DNA of 64,000 nt from Polyangium jinanense. GTDB taxonomy: Bacteria; Myxococcota; Polyangia; Polyangiales; Polyangiaceae. Positions 7,736 through 17,523 of this stretch are shown here, one piece after another. Within the stretch, counting starts at the first letter, position 1, and the number at the start of each line of letters is the position of its first letter. The position numbers and the translations under genes are program-made. The stretch lies in the NCBI RefSeq assembly GCF_028435365.1, contig NZ_JAGTJJ010000055.1, positions 1 to 64,000 on the forward strand, written 5' to 3'. A model generated the notes under the pieces. It did not search any database and had not been told where the DNA came from. It saw only the letters and a list, made by a program, of their open reading frames with translations.

Positions 7736-9148
7736 CTATTCGAGGGCGCCCGCGCGCCGCAGACCGTGCCGCTGGAGCAGGCGGTGCAGGTACATCCGGT
7801 CGAGCTGCGCTTTGCGCGCCGCGCGGCTCACGTTGCCATCGGCCCAGGCGAGGAGCGCCGCCAGGTACGCACGCTCGAACTGGTCGATCATCGTGTCCTT
7901 CGCGGTTTTGAAGGGCACCTCGATGTCGACGGCGCCGGCGCTCGGGGCGGGCTTCTCTTGCGACGAGCTCACGCCTTCCTCCTCGTCGCGGAAGCTCGGG
8001 GCCTCGGTCTCCAGCACGACGCGGCGCTCCACGTGGTTGCGGAGCTCGCGCACGTTGCCGGGCCAGTCGTACCGCGACATCTCCGAGAGCACCTCGGCCG
8101 TGAAGAGATGCGCCTTGTCCGTCGCCTCCAGCGCGGAGAGGAAGCTGTTCACGAGCAGCGGGATGTCCTCGATGCGCTCGCGCAGGGGCGGGACGCGCAC
8201 CGTGACCACGCTGAGCCGGTAGTAGAGATCCTCGCGGAATCGGCCGAGGTTCACCTCGCGCTCGAGCCTGCGGTTCGTCGCGGCGACCACGCGGACGTCG
8301 ACCTTGCGGGACTGGTTCTCGCCCATGCGGCGGATGTCGCGCGACGCGATCGCGCGGAGCAACTTCGGCTGCATGTCGAGCGGTAGCTCGCCGATCTCGT
8401 CGAGGAAGACCGTGCCTCCGTCGGCCGCCTCGAACGCGCCGATGCGGTTGCGATCGGCTCCCGTGAAGGCGCCACGCACATGACCGAAGAGCTCGCTCTC
8501 GATCAGGTTCGGCGAGATCGCGCCGCAGTCGACGATCACGAGCGGTTTGTTCGCGCGGGGGCTTCGGCGCACGATCTCCGTGGCGATGAGCTCCTTGCCC
8601 GTGCCGCTCTCGCCCTCGATGAGCACGTTCGCGTCCGTCTTCGCGACACGCTTCAACAGATCGAAGAGGCGGCGCATGCCGACCGAGGCGCCGAAGATCG
8701 AGCCGAAGCTCGGCGCGGCGGGCACGTCGGCCGAGGCCGTCGCGTGAAGCTCGCGCACGCGCACGATCGACTCGCCGAGCTCGATCCGGCACTCGGGCAG
8801 CGGCAGATCCGCGTCGCGGATGCGCACACCGCCGATGCGCGAGCCGTTCAGCGAGCCCGTGTCGATGATCCGGAAGCCCCCGACGCCGCGCGCGATCCGG
8901 CAGTGGAAGCGCGACACCATCGGGTCGGTGATCACGAGATCGTTGCTGGCGTGCGAGCCGATCCGGAAGAGCTCGCCTTCGAGCACGACGACGCGCTCGG
9001 TCGCCTTGCCCGCCTCGCGCTCCACGCAGAGCTCGATCCGCGGGATCATCACGGGGTCCGAGAACTGCGGCGTGGTCTCCGAGTTGCGTCCGAGGCCGGA
9101 CGCGCCGGGCGACAAAGACGGATCACTTCCGAACGGGGGCCTGTTCAT
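7736..9148 (-). CDS. FHA domain sigma-54-dependent activator
   Basis: Domains in order: FHA domain at about residues 50-130 ([20 protein letters not shown], with the Ser-Arg-Phe-His phosphothreonine-binding core and TGSLNGS), AAA+ sigma-54 activation domain at 150-385 with Walker [15 protein letters not shown] loop ([13 protein letters not shown]) that contacts sigma-54, Walker B GGTVFLDE and the R finger region, and a C-terminal Fis-type helix-turn-helix ([20 protein letters not shown]). The GAFTGA motif is intact, so it should be an active activator. In myxobacteria such FHA activators are switched by Ser/Thr kinases, several of which are encoded in this window. The target promoters are unknown. 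Confidence 0.95.
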   Translation of the reverse strand: MNRPPFGSDPSLSPGASGLGRNSETTPQFSDPVMIPRIELCVEREAGKATERVVVLEGELFRIGSHASNDLVITDPMVSRFHCRIARGVGGFRIIDTGSLNGSRIGGVRIRDADLPLPECRIELGESIVRVRELHATASADVPAAPSFGSIFGASVGMRRLFDLLKRVAKTDANVLIEGESGTGKELIATEIVRRSPRANKPLVIVDCGAISPNLIESELFGHVRGAFTGADRNRIGAFEAADGGTVFLDEIGELPLDMQPKLLRAIASRDIRRMGENQSRKVDVRVVAATNRRLEREVNLGRFREDLYYRLSVVTVRVPPLRERIEDIPLLVNSFLSALEATDKAHLFTAEVLSEMSRYDWPGNVRELRNHVERRVVLETEAPSFRDEEEGVSSSQEKPAPSAGAVDIEVPFKTAKDTMIDQFERAYLAALLAWADGNVSRAARKAQLDRMYLHRLLQRHGLRRAGALE

Positions 9149-9249
9149 TTCGCCCGCCTACTCTAGCCCATGCACGCGCCCGAGGTCTTGGGGTGCCGTC
9201 AGGGATCCAGCGGAAAGTGCAGCATCGAGGTGGTCTGCCGACAGCTCAG

Positions 9250-11022
9250 TCACGCCGTCACGAGCTCGTAGACCTTCGTGGCCGCGCTCCGGCCGGTGAG
9301 CGCACGCTCGCCGAGGGGCGAAAGCTCGAACGTGCCGCTCGCCACGAGCGCGCGTGTGGCCTCCGCGACGAGGACCTGGTTCGGGCGGGCGATCGCCTCG
9401 AGCCGCGCGGCGACGTTCACCACGTCACCGATGACGGTGTACTCCATCCGCTTGTCCGAGCCGATGTTGCCCACGAGCACCTCGCCCGAGTTGATGCCGA
9501 TGCCGAGCTCGATGGTCGTGCCGTAGCGCTCGCGAAACGACTCGTTCGCGGTCTCGAGGAAACGCATCATGTCCTCGGCCGCGGCGAGGGCGCGCGCGGC
9601 GTGATCCTCCTGGGCGACGGGCGCGCCCCAGACGGCCATGATGCAGTCGCCGATGAACTTATCGACGGTGCCGCCGTGGCGGAAGACGACCTCCGTGAGC
9701 ACCGAGAAGAGCTCGTTCAGGAGCGTGACGACCTCCTCGGCCGGCCTCGTCTCCGCGAGCGGGGTGAAGGCGACGACGTCGGCGAAGAGCACGCTGACCG
9801 CGGCGCGGCGGCCTCCGAGGGCGAGCTCGTGCCGGCCGCTCACGATCGCCTCGACGAGCTCCTTGCTCAGGAAGCGGCCGAGATCCGCGCGCTGACGGGC
9901 CTGGCGGGCGATCTCGATCTCGCTGCCTTCGAGATCGGTCGCCATGCGCGAGAGCTCGGTCGTCAGCGTGCCGATCTCGTCCGTGCGTGACGAGGTGAGC
10001 GAAAGCTCCCGCCAGCGGCGCTCGCCGACGAGACGCGCTTGCCCCGCGAGGTGCACGATGGGCCGCGCGATCCAGCGCGCCGAGAAGGCCGCCGCCGCAA
10101 GCGCGAGCAGGGCCGCGCCGAGCGCGACGAGCGCGCCGCGACGCTGCATGGCCGAGAGCACGGCGAACGCGTCTTCTTCACGCCGCGCGAGCGCGACGCC
10201 CCAGCCGAGGCCCGGGAGGAAGCGGACCACGCCGATCATGTCCGCCCCGCTCTCCGCGCGGTACGGCGCGACGCGCACCACGCCCACGACGCCGGGGTTC
10301 TCCTTGGAAAAGCCCGTCCAGAGCGGGTGGTTCGACGTGTCGGCGAAAGCCCCGATCTCGGGCATGCCGTGGGATGCGACGCTGCGCCGCGTCGCGTCGA
10401 CCACGACGAGGCCGACGGCGCCGCCGAAACGACGGCCCGCGATGTCGTCGATCTCGCGCTGGAGATCGGCGACGTCGAGCGTGGCCGTGACGTAACCGCG
10501 TGCCTTCGTGCCCGCGCCCTCGACCGCGGGGATCGGCACGACGAGCAGGCCCTTGCCCGACCCGAGCAGCGAGACGCCCATGCCGTGCTCGTCGGCGGCC
10601 CTGCGCGTCTCGGGCGTCGAGGCGGGCACGTCGACGCCCGCGGCGACGTCATCCCCTTTCTGACGCAGCACCGTGCTCACGCTGCGCTCGGGGACCTCGA
10701 AGCGGACGGCGCCGAGCTCGCGGCGCGTGCCGAGGGTCGCGCGCACCGCGTCGAGCCCGTCGCCCGCGCCGGCAGCCGGCTTTCCGTTTGCGGCCTGATA
10801 AAGCGCGAACGCCACGGCGTCGGCGTCGACGCGCACGCCTTCCACGTGACGCATCGTGGCGCGCTCGAGCTCCTCCAGCACGGCGGCCTGGAGCTGCTGC
10901 TCGCTCGTCTGCACCGCCTGGCGGTTCACGGAGAGCAAAAGCAAAACGACCGCGCCGACGGGCACGAGCCCGACCGCGGCGAAGAGCAGGAGCGCGCGTG
11001 CGCCGATCGAGCCGAGCTTCAC
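9250..11022 (-). CDS. Membrane class III adenylate cyclase with HAMP domain
   Basis: Layout of the 590-residue protein: membrane helix at about 9-30, periplasmic Cache-like sensor region to about 300, second helix (LVALGAALLALAAAAFSARW), HAMP linker, then a class III cyclase domain in the last 190 residues. Metal-binding Asp residues are in VLFADVVAFT and KFIGDCIMAVWG; the Lys of KFIGD and Asp of YTVIGDVVNVAARLE are those that select ATP, so adenylate is the likely product. The start is GTG at 11020-11022, which overlaps the OmpA gene stop by 4 bp (GTGA), so the two proteins are co-translated. It would convert an envelope signal into cAMP. Confidence 0.9.
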   Translation of the reverse strand: MKLGSIGARALLLFAAVGLVPVGAVVLLLLSVNRQAVQTSEQQLQAAVLEELERATMRHVEGVRVDADAVAFALYQAANGKPAAGAGDGLDAVRATLGTRRELGAVRFEVPERSVSTVLRQKGDDVAAGVDVPASTPETRRAADEHGMGVSLLGSGKGLLVVPIPAVEGAGTKARGYVTATLDVADLQREIDDIAGRRFGGAVGLVVVDATRRSVASHGMPEIGAFADTSNHPLWTGFSKENPGVVGVVRVAPYRAESGADMIGVVRFLPGLGWGVALARREEDAFAVLSAMQRRGALVALGAALLALAAAAFSARWIARPIVHLAGQARLVGERRWRELSLTSSRTDEIGTLTTELSRMATDLEGSEIEIARQARQRADLGRFLSKELVEAIVSGRHELALGGRRAAVSVLFADVVAFTPLAETRPAEEVVTLLNELFSVLTEVVFRHGGTVDKFIGDCIMAVWGAPVAQEDHAARALAAAEDMMRFLETANESFRERYGTTIELGIGINSGEVLVGNIGSDKRMEYTVIGDVVNVAARLEAIARPNQVLVAEATRALVASGTFELSPLGERALTGRSAATKVYELVTA

Positions 11023-12767
11023 TTCGCGGCGCCTTCCTTCCAGCCGGCCTCGCCGAGCGGCGTGCGGCGGAGGATCTGGAACTCCACGCGGCGGTTCTTC
11101 GCGCGTCCTTCGGGTTTGTCGTTGCTCGCGACCGGCCTGCGGGGACCGAAACCACGCGCCTCCAGCCGTCGCGCATCGACGCCGTGATCCACGAGCCAGC
11201 GCACGACGGCGACGGCGCGCCGCTGCGACAGCGTGACGTTCGCCCGCTCGGCGCCGACGTTGTCCGTGTGGCCGTCGATCGCCACGCGCGCGATTTCCGG
11301 GTGCTGCGCGAGCACCGAGCCGACCTGCTCCAGCAGCGCGTAACTCTCCGGCGCGATCACGTCGCTGCCCGTGGCGAAGTTGACCTCCTGCAGGATCACG
11401 ATCTGCGTGCCCTCGACACGCACGGACGCGGGGCAGCCGGTGATCTTGGGGTCCGCGTTCACCTCGCCGCGCTCCTTGGGGCAAGCGTCGACGGCGTCGG
11501 CGATCCCGTCGCCATCCGTGTCGAGCGCGCAGCCGAAACGCGCGGGATCCGCGCTCGCCACGCCCGGTTCATCGGGACAGACGTCGTCGGCGTCCGCGAT
11601 GGCGTCACCGTCCCGATCGGGCGGACAACCGGGGCGCGCGGCCGTGGGCGTCGCGTCGCCGGCGCGGTCCGGGCAAACATCGTTCGCATCCGGAACACCG
11701 TCGCCGTCGGCGTCCGGCGCCGCGGCGGCATCAACGCCCGACCCGTTTTTCCCTTTCGGGTTCGCCTTCGGATCCCCCGCCGAAGCTGAAGCGCGTGCGT
11801 TCGTCGCGCCCTCGGCCTTCGCCTGCGCCTTCTGCGGCACGTCGAACGAAGCACCGACGCTCGCCACGAGCCGGAACGTCGGCGTCCCGACGCCGGCCGT
11901 GAGCCCGGGCCCGCCCGCGAGGCCAAACGACAGCGGCCCCAGGGTGGCGCGCCCCCCGAGCAACAACTCGATGTTCGTCGTCCCGCGCCCGAACGGCGCG
12001 GCCTCCACGGTCACCGTTGATCCGTAGAGCTCCCCGTACGCCGAAAACCGGCCGAAACGCCCGGCGATCGCGCCTCCCGCGACGAGCTCTCCGCCGAGCA
12101 GACCGAGCCCGCTGCGCGTGTCCTGCACGCGCCGCCCGAGCGCGATCGAGTAGGAAAACCGGCCCATGTCGGCCCCCACGACGATCGAGGGCATGTGCCG
12201 CACCTCGCCCGTGCCCGTGAACGCGGTCTCGTCGCCCGTCGGCACCCAGACCGCGTAGACGAGGCTCGCCGCGGGGATCGCGCCGCGCTGGGGCAAGAGC
12301 ACGAGGCGCAAGCCCAGCCGCAGATCGTTCATCGCGGCGCCCTCGGGCGAGCCGTACGTGACTTGTGTGCCCGGCGGCAGCGCGGAGACGAGGCCCGTGA
12401 TCGAAGGCGAATCCCCGCCCTGCGCGAGCGTGACGGGCACGTCGAGATCGAACTTCAAGAACCGATGGATCTCGATCGCGGCGAGGACGTGCCCGGTGAG
12501 CTGATACGAGACCACCTCGCCGGCATCCTGCGCCGCATCGCCCGACCCCACGCGGAGCGAAAGCGGCGAATCGGCGTACGAGAACACGAGCGCGGCCGAG
12601 GTGCGGAGGTCGCCGGGCACGTCGGCGCGTGGCACGGCGAAAAAACCGTCGCCTGCGGGAGCGGGTTCGAGGCGCTCCAGCGCGGTCGCCGTCTGCGCGC
12701 TCGCCACGGCGGGTGCGAGCCACACGGCGCCCGCACACGCGAGGGAGCGGAAAACCCGGGCGACCAT
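11019..12767 (-). CDS. OmpA-family outer membrane protein with TSP3-type repeats
   Basis: A signal peptide (MVARVFRSLACAGAVWLA, cleavage after ASA) begins at the ATG 12767; the frame is open further upstream but that extension has no signal. Residues 25-300 form an outer-membrane-like region rich in alternating hydrophobic strands. Three calcium-binding thrombospondin type 3 repeats follow (DADGDGVPDANDVCPD, DRDGDAIADADDVCPD, DTDGDGIADAVDACPK), then an OmpA peptidoglycan-binding domain (VAIDGHTDNVGAERANVTLS). The protein should tie a beta-barrel to the cell wall. It is coupled to the adenylate cyclase downstream, which suggests that cell-wall or outer-membrane state feeds into cAMP signalling. 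Confidence 0.9.
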   Translation of the reverse strand: MVARVFRSLACAGAVWLAPAVASAQTATALERLEPAPAGDGFFAVPRADVPGDLRTSAALVFSYADSPLSLRVGSGDAAQDAGEVVSYQLTGHVLAAIEIHRFLKFDLDVPVTLAQGGDSPSITGLVSALPPGTQVTYGSPEGAAMNDLRLGLRLVLLPQRGAIPAASLVYAVWVPTGDETAFTGTGEVRHMPSIVVGADMGRFSYSIALGRRVQDTRSGLGLLGGELVAGGAIAGRFGRFSAYGELYGSTVTVEAAPFGRGTTNIELLLGGRATLGPLSFGLAGGPGLTAGVGTPTFRLVASVGASFDVPQKAQAKAEGATNARASASAGDPKANPKGKNGSGVDAAAAPDADGDGVPDANDVCPDRAGDATPTAARPGCPPDRDGDAIADADDVCPDEPGVASADPARFGCALDTDGDGIADAVDACPKERGEVNADPKITGCPASVRVEGTQIVILQEVNFATGSDVIAPESYALLEQVGSVLAQHPEIARVAIDGHTDNVGAERANVTLSQRRAVAVVRWLVDHGVDARRLEARGFGPRRPVASNDKPEGRAKNRRVEFQILRRTPLGEAGWKEGAAK

Positions 12768-12931
12768 GGGGTGCGACGCTATGGCAGAGGGCGCGAGGGG
12801 GCAACTCCAAACGAAGCGGGAGGAGGGCGCGTCCGCGGGAAGACGCGCGGCCCTCGCCATGCGCCACGAACCGCGTCTATGCTGGCGACCGTGCCCGCGG
12901 TTCGGCGTGGCGCGTCTTCGGAGGAATGGGC

Positions 12932-15274
12932 ATGCGGACAGTCGTGAAAGGAGCCTTGGCCGCCCTGGCCCTCGTGCTCCTCGCCCCGCGCGCCCACGCC
13001 GACACGCCGCCGCCGCCCGGCTTCCTCGAGCCCATCGTGCACTGGGGCGTGCAGAAGGGCGAGACGTGCGAGGACATCGCGAAGGTGATGTACGGCGCGG
13101 CCGTGCACGTTCCGCTCATCAACCGCTACAACCGCGTCGACTGCACGAGCCGCAAGCCCTTGCCCGAGGGCATCACGCTGATCCTGCCGAAGGGCGTCAC
13201 GAGCGTGCCCGACGCGCGCGTCAAGTCGAGCCACCCCAACGTGCGCGGAAGGCCCTCGGGCGGCGGGTGGGACACGGTCGCGACCGGCACCGCGCTCTAC
13301 CGCAACCACAACGTCCAGACGATGGACGAGGGACGCGCGCACATCGAGTTCCTCGACCACACGCACGTCTTCCTCGCGCAGAACACGCTCGTCGTGATCT
13401 ACGGGACCGCGGGCAAAACGCGCGTCTCGAAGACGCCGCCGACGGTCGAGATCGAGGCGGGCGAGGTGCAGGCGGGTTTGTCCGCGCTGCGCGGCGAGCC
13501 CGCCGAGGTCGCCGTGCCCGATGGCGGCGTCGTCCGCGCCGAGTCGAGCGACACCGTCGTCGAACGAAAGAAGGCGCGCACCACGGTGGCGGTCTTCGAC
13601 GGCAAGGCCGCAGTCCAGTCGGGCGGCAAGACCGTGACCGTCCCGAAGAACTACGGCACGCGCTTCGAGGGAACGGCGCCCCCGGCCGCGCCGCGACCGC
13701 TGCCGCCCGCGCCGCGCTGGGAAGACGGTGGATCGCCGTCCGTCGTGCTCGCGCCCCCGGGCACGGCCGTCCTCACCACGAGCTGGAACCCCGTCGAGAA
13801 GGCCAAGGCCTATCGCCTCGAAGTCTCGCGCGACGAGGGCTTCCACGATCTCGTCGTGCGGGAAGAGATCCCCGCCGAGGTCCGCTCGTTCCGCGCCGAG
13901 AAGATGCCGCCGGGCCTCTACCGCGTGCGGGTCCGGGCCATCGACGTCGAGGAGTACCTCGGCGTCGCCTCGGACGTGCGCACCATCGACGTCGTCGCGG
14001 CCGAGCTCCGCGGCGAGGGTGCGCGGTTCGAGGGCAAGACCGTCACGGTGAACCCCTACGGCGTCCTCGCGCTCACGGCCTCGAGCCCGGTCGAGGTGGC
14101 CCTCGACGAAGGACCGTTCGGCCCGCCGCCCGCGCAGATCGACCTCCTCAAGCAAGCGCCGAAGACGCTGCGCTTCCGCACGAAGAGCGGCCTCGAAGAG
14201 CGGATCACCCTCGTCCCCACGCCCGTCGTGTCGACGCCCGAAGCGACGTTCGACGAGACGAAGCGCGAGATCCGCGTGCGTGTCGCCACGAAGGGCCTCG
14301 GGGAGATCGACGTCCCGAAGCGCGTCGCGCCGCGCCTCCGCATCCGCCTCGGTGAGCGCGTGGAGACGGTCCCGCTCGCCGTGGCCGAGGGCGGCGCGCT
14401 CCTCGCGTCGATCCCGGTCGGCGAGGCGCACGGCGAGGCGCGGCTCGACGTCCTGGATGCTCGCGGAAAGGTCCTCGGCACGACCACGGTCCTCGCCCCG
14501 GACAAGCCCCCGCCGCCTCCGCCGCGGCGCCCGGTGTTCCGCCCGCTCGGCGCGTGGCTGCCGCCCTTCCGCCCCGCCGGCGTCACGGCCGTGCCCTGGA
14601 CGAGCCCGACGGCGCCCACGGCCGTCGGCCGCGGCCTGAGCGCGGGCAGCACCGCGAATGGCCCGGTCTTCCAGGCCAATGGTCGCGTGAGCGGCTCGTT
14701 TGGCCCGCTCGGGCTCGACGCGCTCATCGTCACGACGCCTTTCGAACGCGCCGACTCCGTCCAGATGCCGGGCAGCGTGCCGACGGAGGACATGGCGTGG
14801 CTCGGCGCGCGCTATCGTGTCCTCCAGCGCGGCGCATCCGAGCTCGAAATCGCGCCGCTCTTCCGTATTGGATTGCCGCTCGAAAATCAGCGCGACTTGA
14901 TGTTCGACGTGGGCGCTGCCGCCGGCGGCGCGAAAGGCCGCATGACGTGGGTCGCCAATGCGGGCGCTCGCTTCATGCTGGAAGAACCCACCGCGCAAGT
15001 CCCCTGGGTGCAGCCGTATCTGCTCATCGGCGCGACGTACGATCCATTGCGCTGGCTCCGGGCGTATGTCGTCGCCGACGCGCACGTGCTCGCCACGATC
15101 GGGCAAAACGGCACGGTCGTGGTTCCTTATGGCCTGACGGCCGGCGTCGAGGCGGGCGGATCGGTTTTCCTCGCGCTGTCCGGCTGGGTCGGGCGGGCGG
15201 AGAGCGTCACCTGGCAGGCGGCGGGCACGGTGACCGGATCACTCGGATTCCGCCTGGAGGGAGAAACCCGATGA
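12932..15274 (+). CDS. Exported LysM-FecR domain protein with C-terminal barrel
   Basis: Of two neighbouring ATGs (12926 and 12932) the second has GGAGGA at a 6-base distance and is chosen. After a signal peptide (MRTVVKGALAALALVLLAPR) comes a LysM-like segment at about 30-85 (HWGVQKGETCEDIAKVMYG), a FecR-type domain at about 105-245 (GRAHIEFLDHTHVFLAQNTL), a fibronectin-like segment (TTSWNPVEKAKAYRLEVSRD), further beta-rich parts, a Pro-rich hinge and about 220 residues resembling an outer-membrane barrel ending in GSLGFRLEGETR. Total is 780 residues. It is divergent from the OmpA gene across 164 bases and its stop overlaps the start of a Ser/Thr kinase (ATGA), so it may be a surface sensor or substrate for that kinase. 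Confidence 0.75.
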   Translation: MRTVVKGALAALALVLLAPRAHADTPPPPGFLEPIVHWGVQKGETCEDIAKVMYGAAVHVPLINRYNRVDCTSRKPLPEGITLILPKGVTSVPDARVKSSHPNVRGRPSGGGWDTVATGTALYRNHNVQTMDEGRAHIEFLDHTHVFLAQNTLVVIYGTAGKTRVSKTPPTVEIEAGEVQAGLSALRGEPAEVAVPDGGVVRAESSDTVVERKKARTTVAVFDGKAAVQSGGKTVTVPKNYGTRFEGTAPPAAPRPLPPAPRWEDGGSPSVVLAPPGTAVLTTSWNPVEKAKAYRLEVSRDEGFHDLVVREEIPAEVRSFRAEKMPPGLYRVRVRAIDVEEYLGVASDVRTIDVVAAELRGEGARFEGKTVTVNPYGVLALTASSPVEVALDEGPFGPPPAQIDLLKQAPKTLRFRTKSGLEERITLVPTPVVSTPEATFDETKREIRVRVATKGLGEIDVPKRVAPRLRIRLGERVETVPLAVAEGGALLASIPVGEAHGEARLDVLDARGKVLGTTTVLAPDKPPPPPPRRPVFRPLGAWLPPFRPAGVTAVPWTSPTAPTAVGRGLSAGSTANGPVFQANGRVSGSFGPLGLDALIVTTPFERADSVQMPGSVPTEDMAWLGARYRVLQRGASELEIAPLFRIGLPLENQRDLMFDVGAAAGGAKGRMTWVANAGARFMLEEPTAQVPWVQPYLLIGATYDPLRWLRAYVVADAHVLATIGQNGTVVVPYGLTAGVEAGGSVFLALSGWVGRAESVTWQAAGTVTGSLGFRLEGETR

Positions 15275-16788
15275 GCGACGACGACGACGATCGTTCGCCG
15301 TCCAAACCCATGCGCGTCAGCGTTCGCCCGCCCGGAGCCGACGACCTCGACGAGCTCGAAGCGCAGCACCACACGACGCTGCAAACCCTTCCCTCGCCGC
15401 AGGCCGCCCCGCGTATGCCCGCGCTCCCGAAGGAGCGCGGCGGCGGCGCGCACGTCGGGCTCGTCCTCGGGGGCAAATACCGCCTCCTCGCGCGGATCGG
15501 CTCGGGCGGCATGGGCGAGGTGTACCGCGCCGAGCACGTCACCTTGCGGATGCCGGTCGCGGTGAAGCTGCTTCATTACAACATCGCGATCGAGCCCGAC
15601 TACGTGCGGAGGTTTTACCGCGAGGCCCGGGCCGCGACGCTGATGGATCACCCGAACGTCGTGCGCGTCATGGATTACGGCGACGACGACGGTTTACCCT
15701 TCCTGGTGATGGAATACCTCGTCGGGGTCACGCTGCACGCGTGGCTCCGCGACCGGGACGCGGCGCCGCCGCTCACCGACGTGCGGGACATCCTCGGCCA
15801 GATCCTCGACGCATTCGAGGTGGCGCACGCGCGGGGCATCGTGCACCGCGATCTGAAACCGGAAAACGTCTTCCTCACGGACCTGGGGGGCAAACGCCTC
15901 GTCAAGATCCTCGATTTTGGTCTCGCGCACGTGGAATTGCCCAAGGAGGACGACCAGGGCTCGACGCTCACGAAGCCCGAGGCCGTCGGCGGCACGCCCG
16001 AATACATGAGCCCCGAGCAATGCCATTCGCTCGCCGTCGGCCCCTCGACGGACATCTATGCGATCGGGTGCGTCTTGACGGCGATGCTGCAAGGGAGGCC
16101 GCCCTTCCTCGGGAAAAACTCCATCGAGATCATCTCGGCGCACCTGTTCTTGCCGCCGCCGCCGCTCGCGCGCCCGACCGGTTCGGAGGCTGTGCCGCCG
16201 CTGCTCGAAAAATTGCGCCTCGAAATGCTCGCCAAGCAGCCGGAGCGGAGGCCGGCGAGCGCGGCGATCGTGAAAAAGCGACTGGAAGACGCACTCGATC
16301 CACAATCGCTGGCGACGCAGCTCGTCACGCGCAAAGGGAACGAGCCGCTCGGCGGCCGGGAGTCGCGCGCCCCGCAATGGGACGGGCAACTCGCCCGCGC
16401 CCATGATTCGACCGATCCGGGGCACGGGCTCACGGAGGTCGGCTGGATCCGCATGGCCAGCGCATCGGCCGTCGATCCTGCCTGCATCACGGGCCTCGCG
16501 TCGCAAGGCATTTACCTGGTGCCGCTCGAAGCCCTCGACGAAAACGACCGCGCGAAGCTCGGCGTCGTCCTCGTCGACGCGGGGAGCGACATCGACGGCG
16601 CGGCCGCAAAGCTCGCCGAGCTCGCACGCATCCTCCCGCAGGCGCGGGTCCTCGTGTGCGCCGCATCGCTCACGCCCGAGCGCATGACACGGCTCGTCTC
16701 GGCGGGCGCGGCCGACGTGGCGAACGCCCCCGCGAGCCCGGACGGGCTCGGCAAAAAGATTGGTCGGATCCTGCGGCGGGGGCGGTAA
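15271..16788 (+). CDS. Ser/Thr protein kinase with C-terminal receiver-like domain
   Basis: A 505-residue cytoplasmic kinase. The catalytic domain covers about residues 70-335: Gly loop IGSGGMGEVYRAEH, ATP Lys in VAVKLLHY, catalytic loop IVHRDLKPENVF, metal Asp in ILDFGLAHVE and substrate loop GGTPEYMSPEQ. All catalytic residues are present. After a linker the last 110 residues (IYLVPLEALDENDRAKLGVV, LVDAGSDIDG, ARVLVCAAS, LVSAGAADVANA) follow the beta-alpha order of a two-component receiver; an Asp is present at the usual site but the conserved Lys is replaced. No membrane helix. The gene is coupled to the LysM-FecR protein in front. Confidence 0.92.
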   Translation: MSDDDDDRSPSKPMRVSVRPPGADDLDELEAQHHTTLQTLPSPQAAPRMPALPKERGGGAHVGLVLGGKYRLLARIGSGGMGEVYRAEHVTLRMPVAVKLLHYNIAIEPDYVRRFYREARAATLMDHPNVVRVMDYGDDDGLPFLVMEYLVGVTLHAWLRDRDAAPPLTDVRDILGQILDAFEVAHARGIVHRDLKPENVFLTDLGGKRLVKILDFGLAHVELPKEDDQGSTLTKPEAVGGTPEYMSPEQCHSLAVGPSTDIYAIGCVLTAMLQGRPPFLGKNSIEIISAHLFLPPPPLARPTGSEAVPPLLEKLRLEMLAKQPERRPASAAIVKKRLEDALDPQSLATQLVTRKGNEPLGGRESRAPQWDGQLARAHDSTDPGHGLTEVGWIRMASASAVDPACITGLASQGIYLVPLEALDENDRAKLGVVLVDAGSDIDGAAAKLAELARILPQARVLVCAASLTPERMTRLVSAGAADVANAPASPDGLGKKIGRILRRGR

Positions 16789-16977
16789 GACCCCCCCGGA
16801 TCGCGATGTCAGTCTTGCGACCCGCGCGGCCCCCGGCAGAGGGTGCCGACGGGCTAGATCTCACGGCTTTCGCCCAGACTGGACCTCGCGGCCAGGATTT
16901 TGCACACGCGTCGCGGCGCCGATGGCACCCGTCAGCCCGGACACGGGCGCGGCGGCTTTACCTTCCTTGGAGACACC

Positions 16978-17523
16978 ATGAATCTGCTTCGCACCGTTCG
17001 TCATAGCGTCAGCATCCTCGCCACTGCAGGCCTCCTCTCGCTGCTCCTCGCCGACAGCGCAGAGGAACTGTGTGCGCAATCGTCCTTCGACCGCACCTTC
17101 GACATCACCACGACCTGCGGCGGTGACCTCAGCGGCCGCATCCGCATCAACGGCTCCATGCAGCCGGGCGTGAGCGATGAAACGGCGAGCCTGTCGGTCA
17201 CCAAGGCCTCGGGCGACGTCGCCCCGGTCGCCGGGGGCGTGGTCGGTGCATGCAGCGATGAGGACGAGCCGTTCGTGAGCACGGGGGTCACCCTCAAGCT
17301 CCCGATTTCCACGGCCGAGGAGACGGGCGCCGGGGGAGGCGGCGGCGCTGCGGGCGGCGGGGGGGCCGGTGGCAGCACGAGCAGCGGCTCGGCGGGCGGC
17401 GCGGGGGCGCCCGGCATCGTGGCCACGTGCAGGGTCGACTTGAAGACGCAGCTCGGAAAGGACGTGGCGTGCACCATCGACGGCGGCGACACGTGCACGG
17501 TACGCCTCACGGCCGCGCAATGA
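16978..17523 (+). CDS. Exported Gly-rich Cys-containing protein
   Basis: A 181-residue protein with an N-terminal signal-like segment (HSVSILATAGLLSLLLADSA), then a beta-rich region with several Cys (TTCGGDLSGRIRINGS) and a Gly/Ser/Ala linker at about 110-145 before a final Cys-rich part (ATCRVDLKTQLGKDVACTID). A GGAGA ribosome binding site precedes the ATG. The stop overlaps the start of the spermidine-synthase-like gene (ATGA), indicating co-translation. Gly-rich linkers of this kind are common in myxobacterial envelope proteins. Function unknown; the 188-base gap before it shows nothing else. Confidence 0.6.
   Translation: MNLLRTVRHSVSILATAGLLSLLLADSAEELCAQSSFDRTFDITTTCGGDLSGRIRINGSMQPGVSDETASLSVTKASGDVAPVAGGVVGACSDEDEPFVSTGVTLKLPISTAEETGAGGGGGAAGGGGAGGSTSSGSAGGAGAPGIVATCRVDLKTQLGKDVACTIDGGDTCTVRLTAAQ

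Noticed and set aside
12779..15106. A 775-codon frame opposite the LysM-FecR gene
   Set aside because: Antisense shadow with Arg/Asp-rich composition and no family resemblance; the plus-strand gene has a signal peptide and domains.
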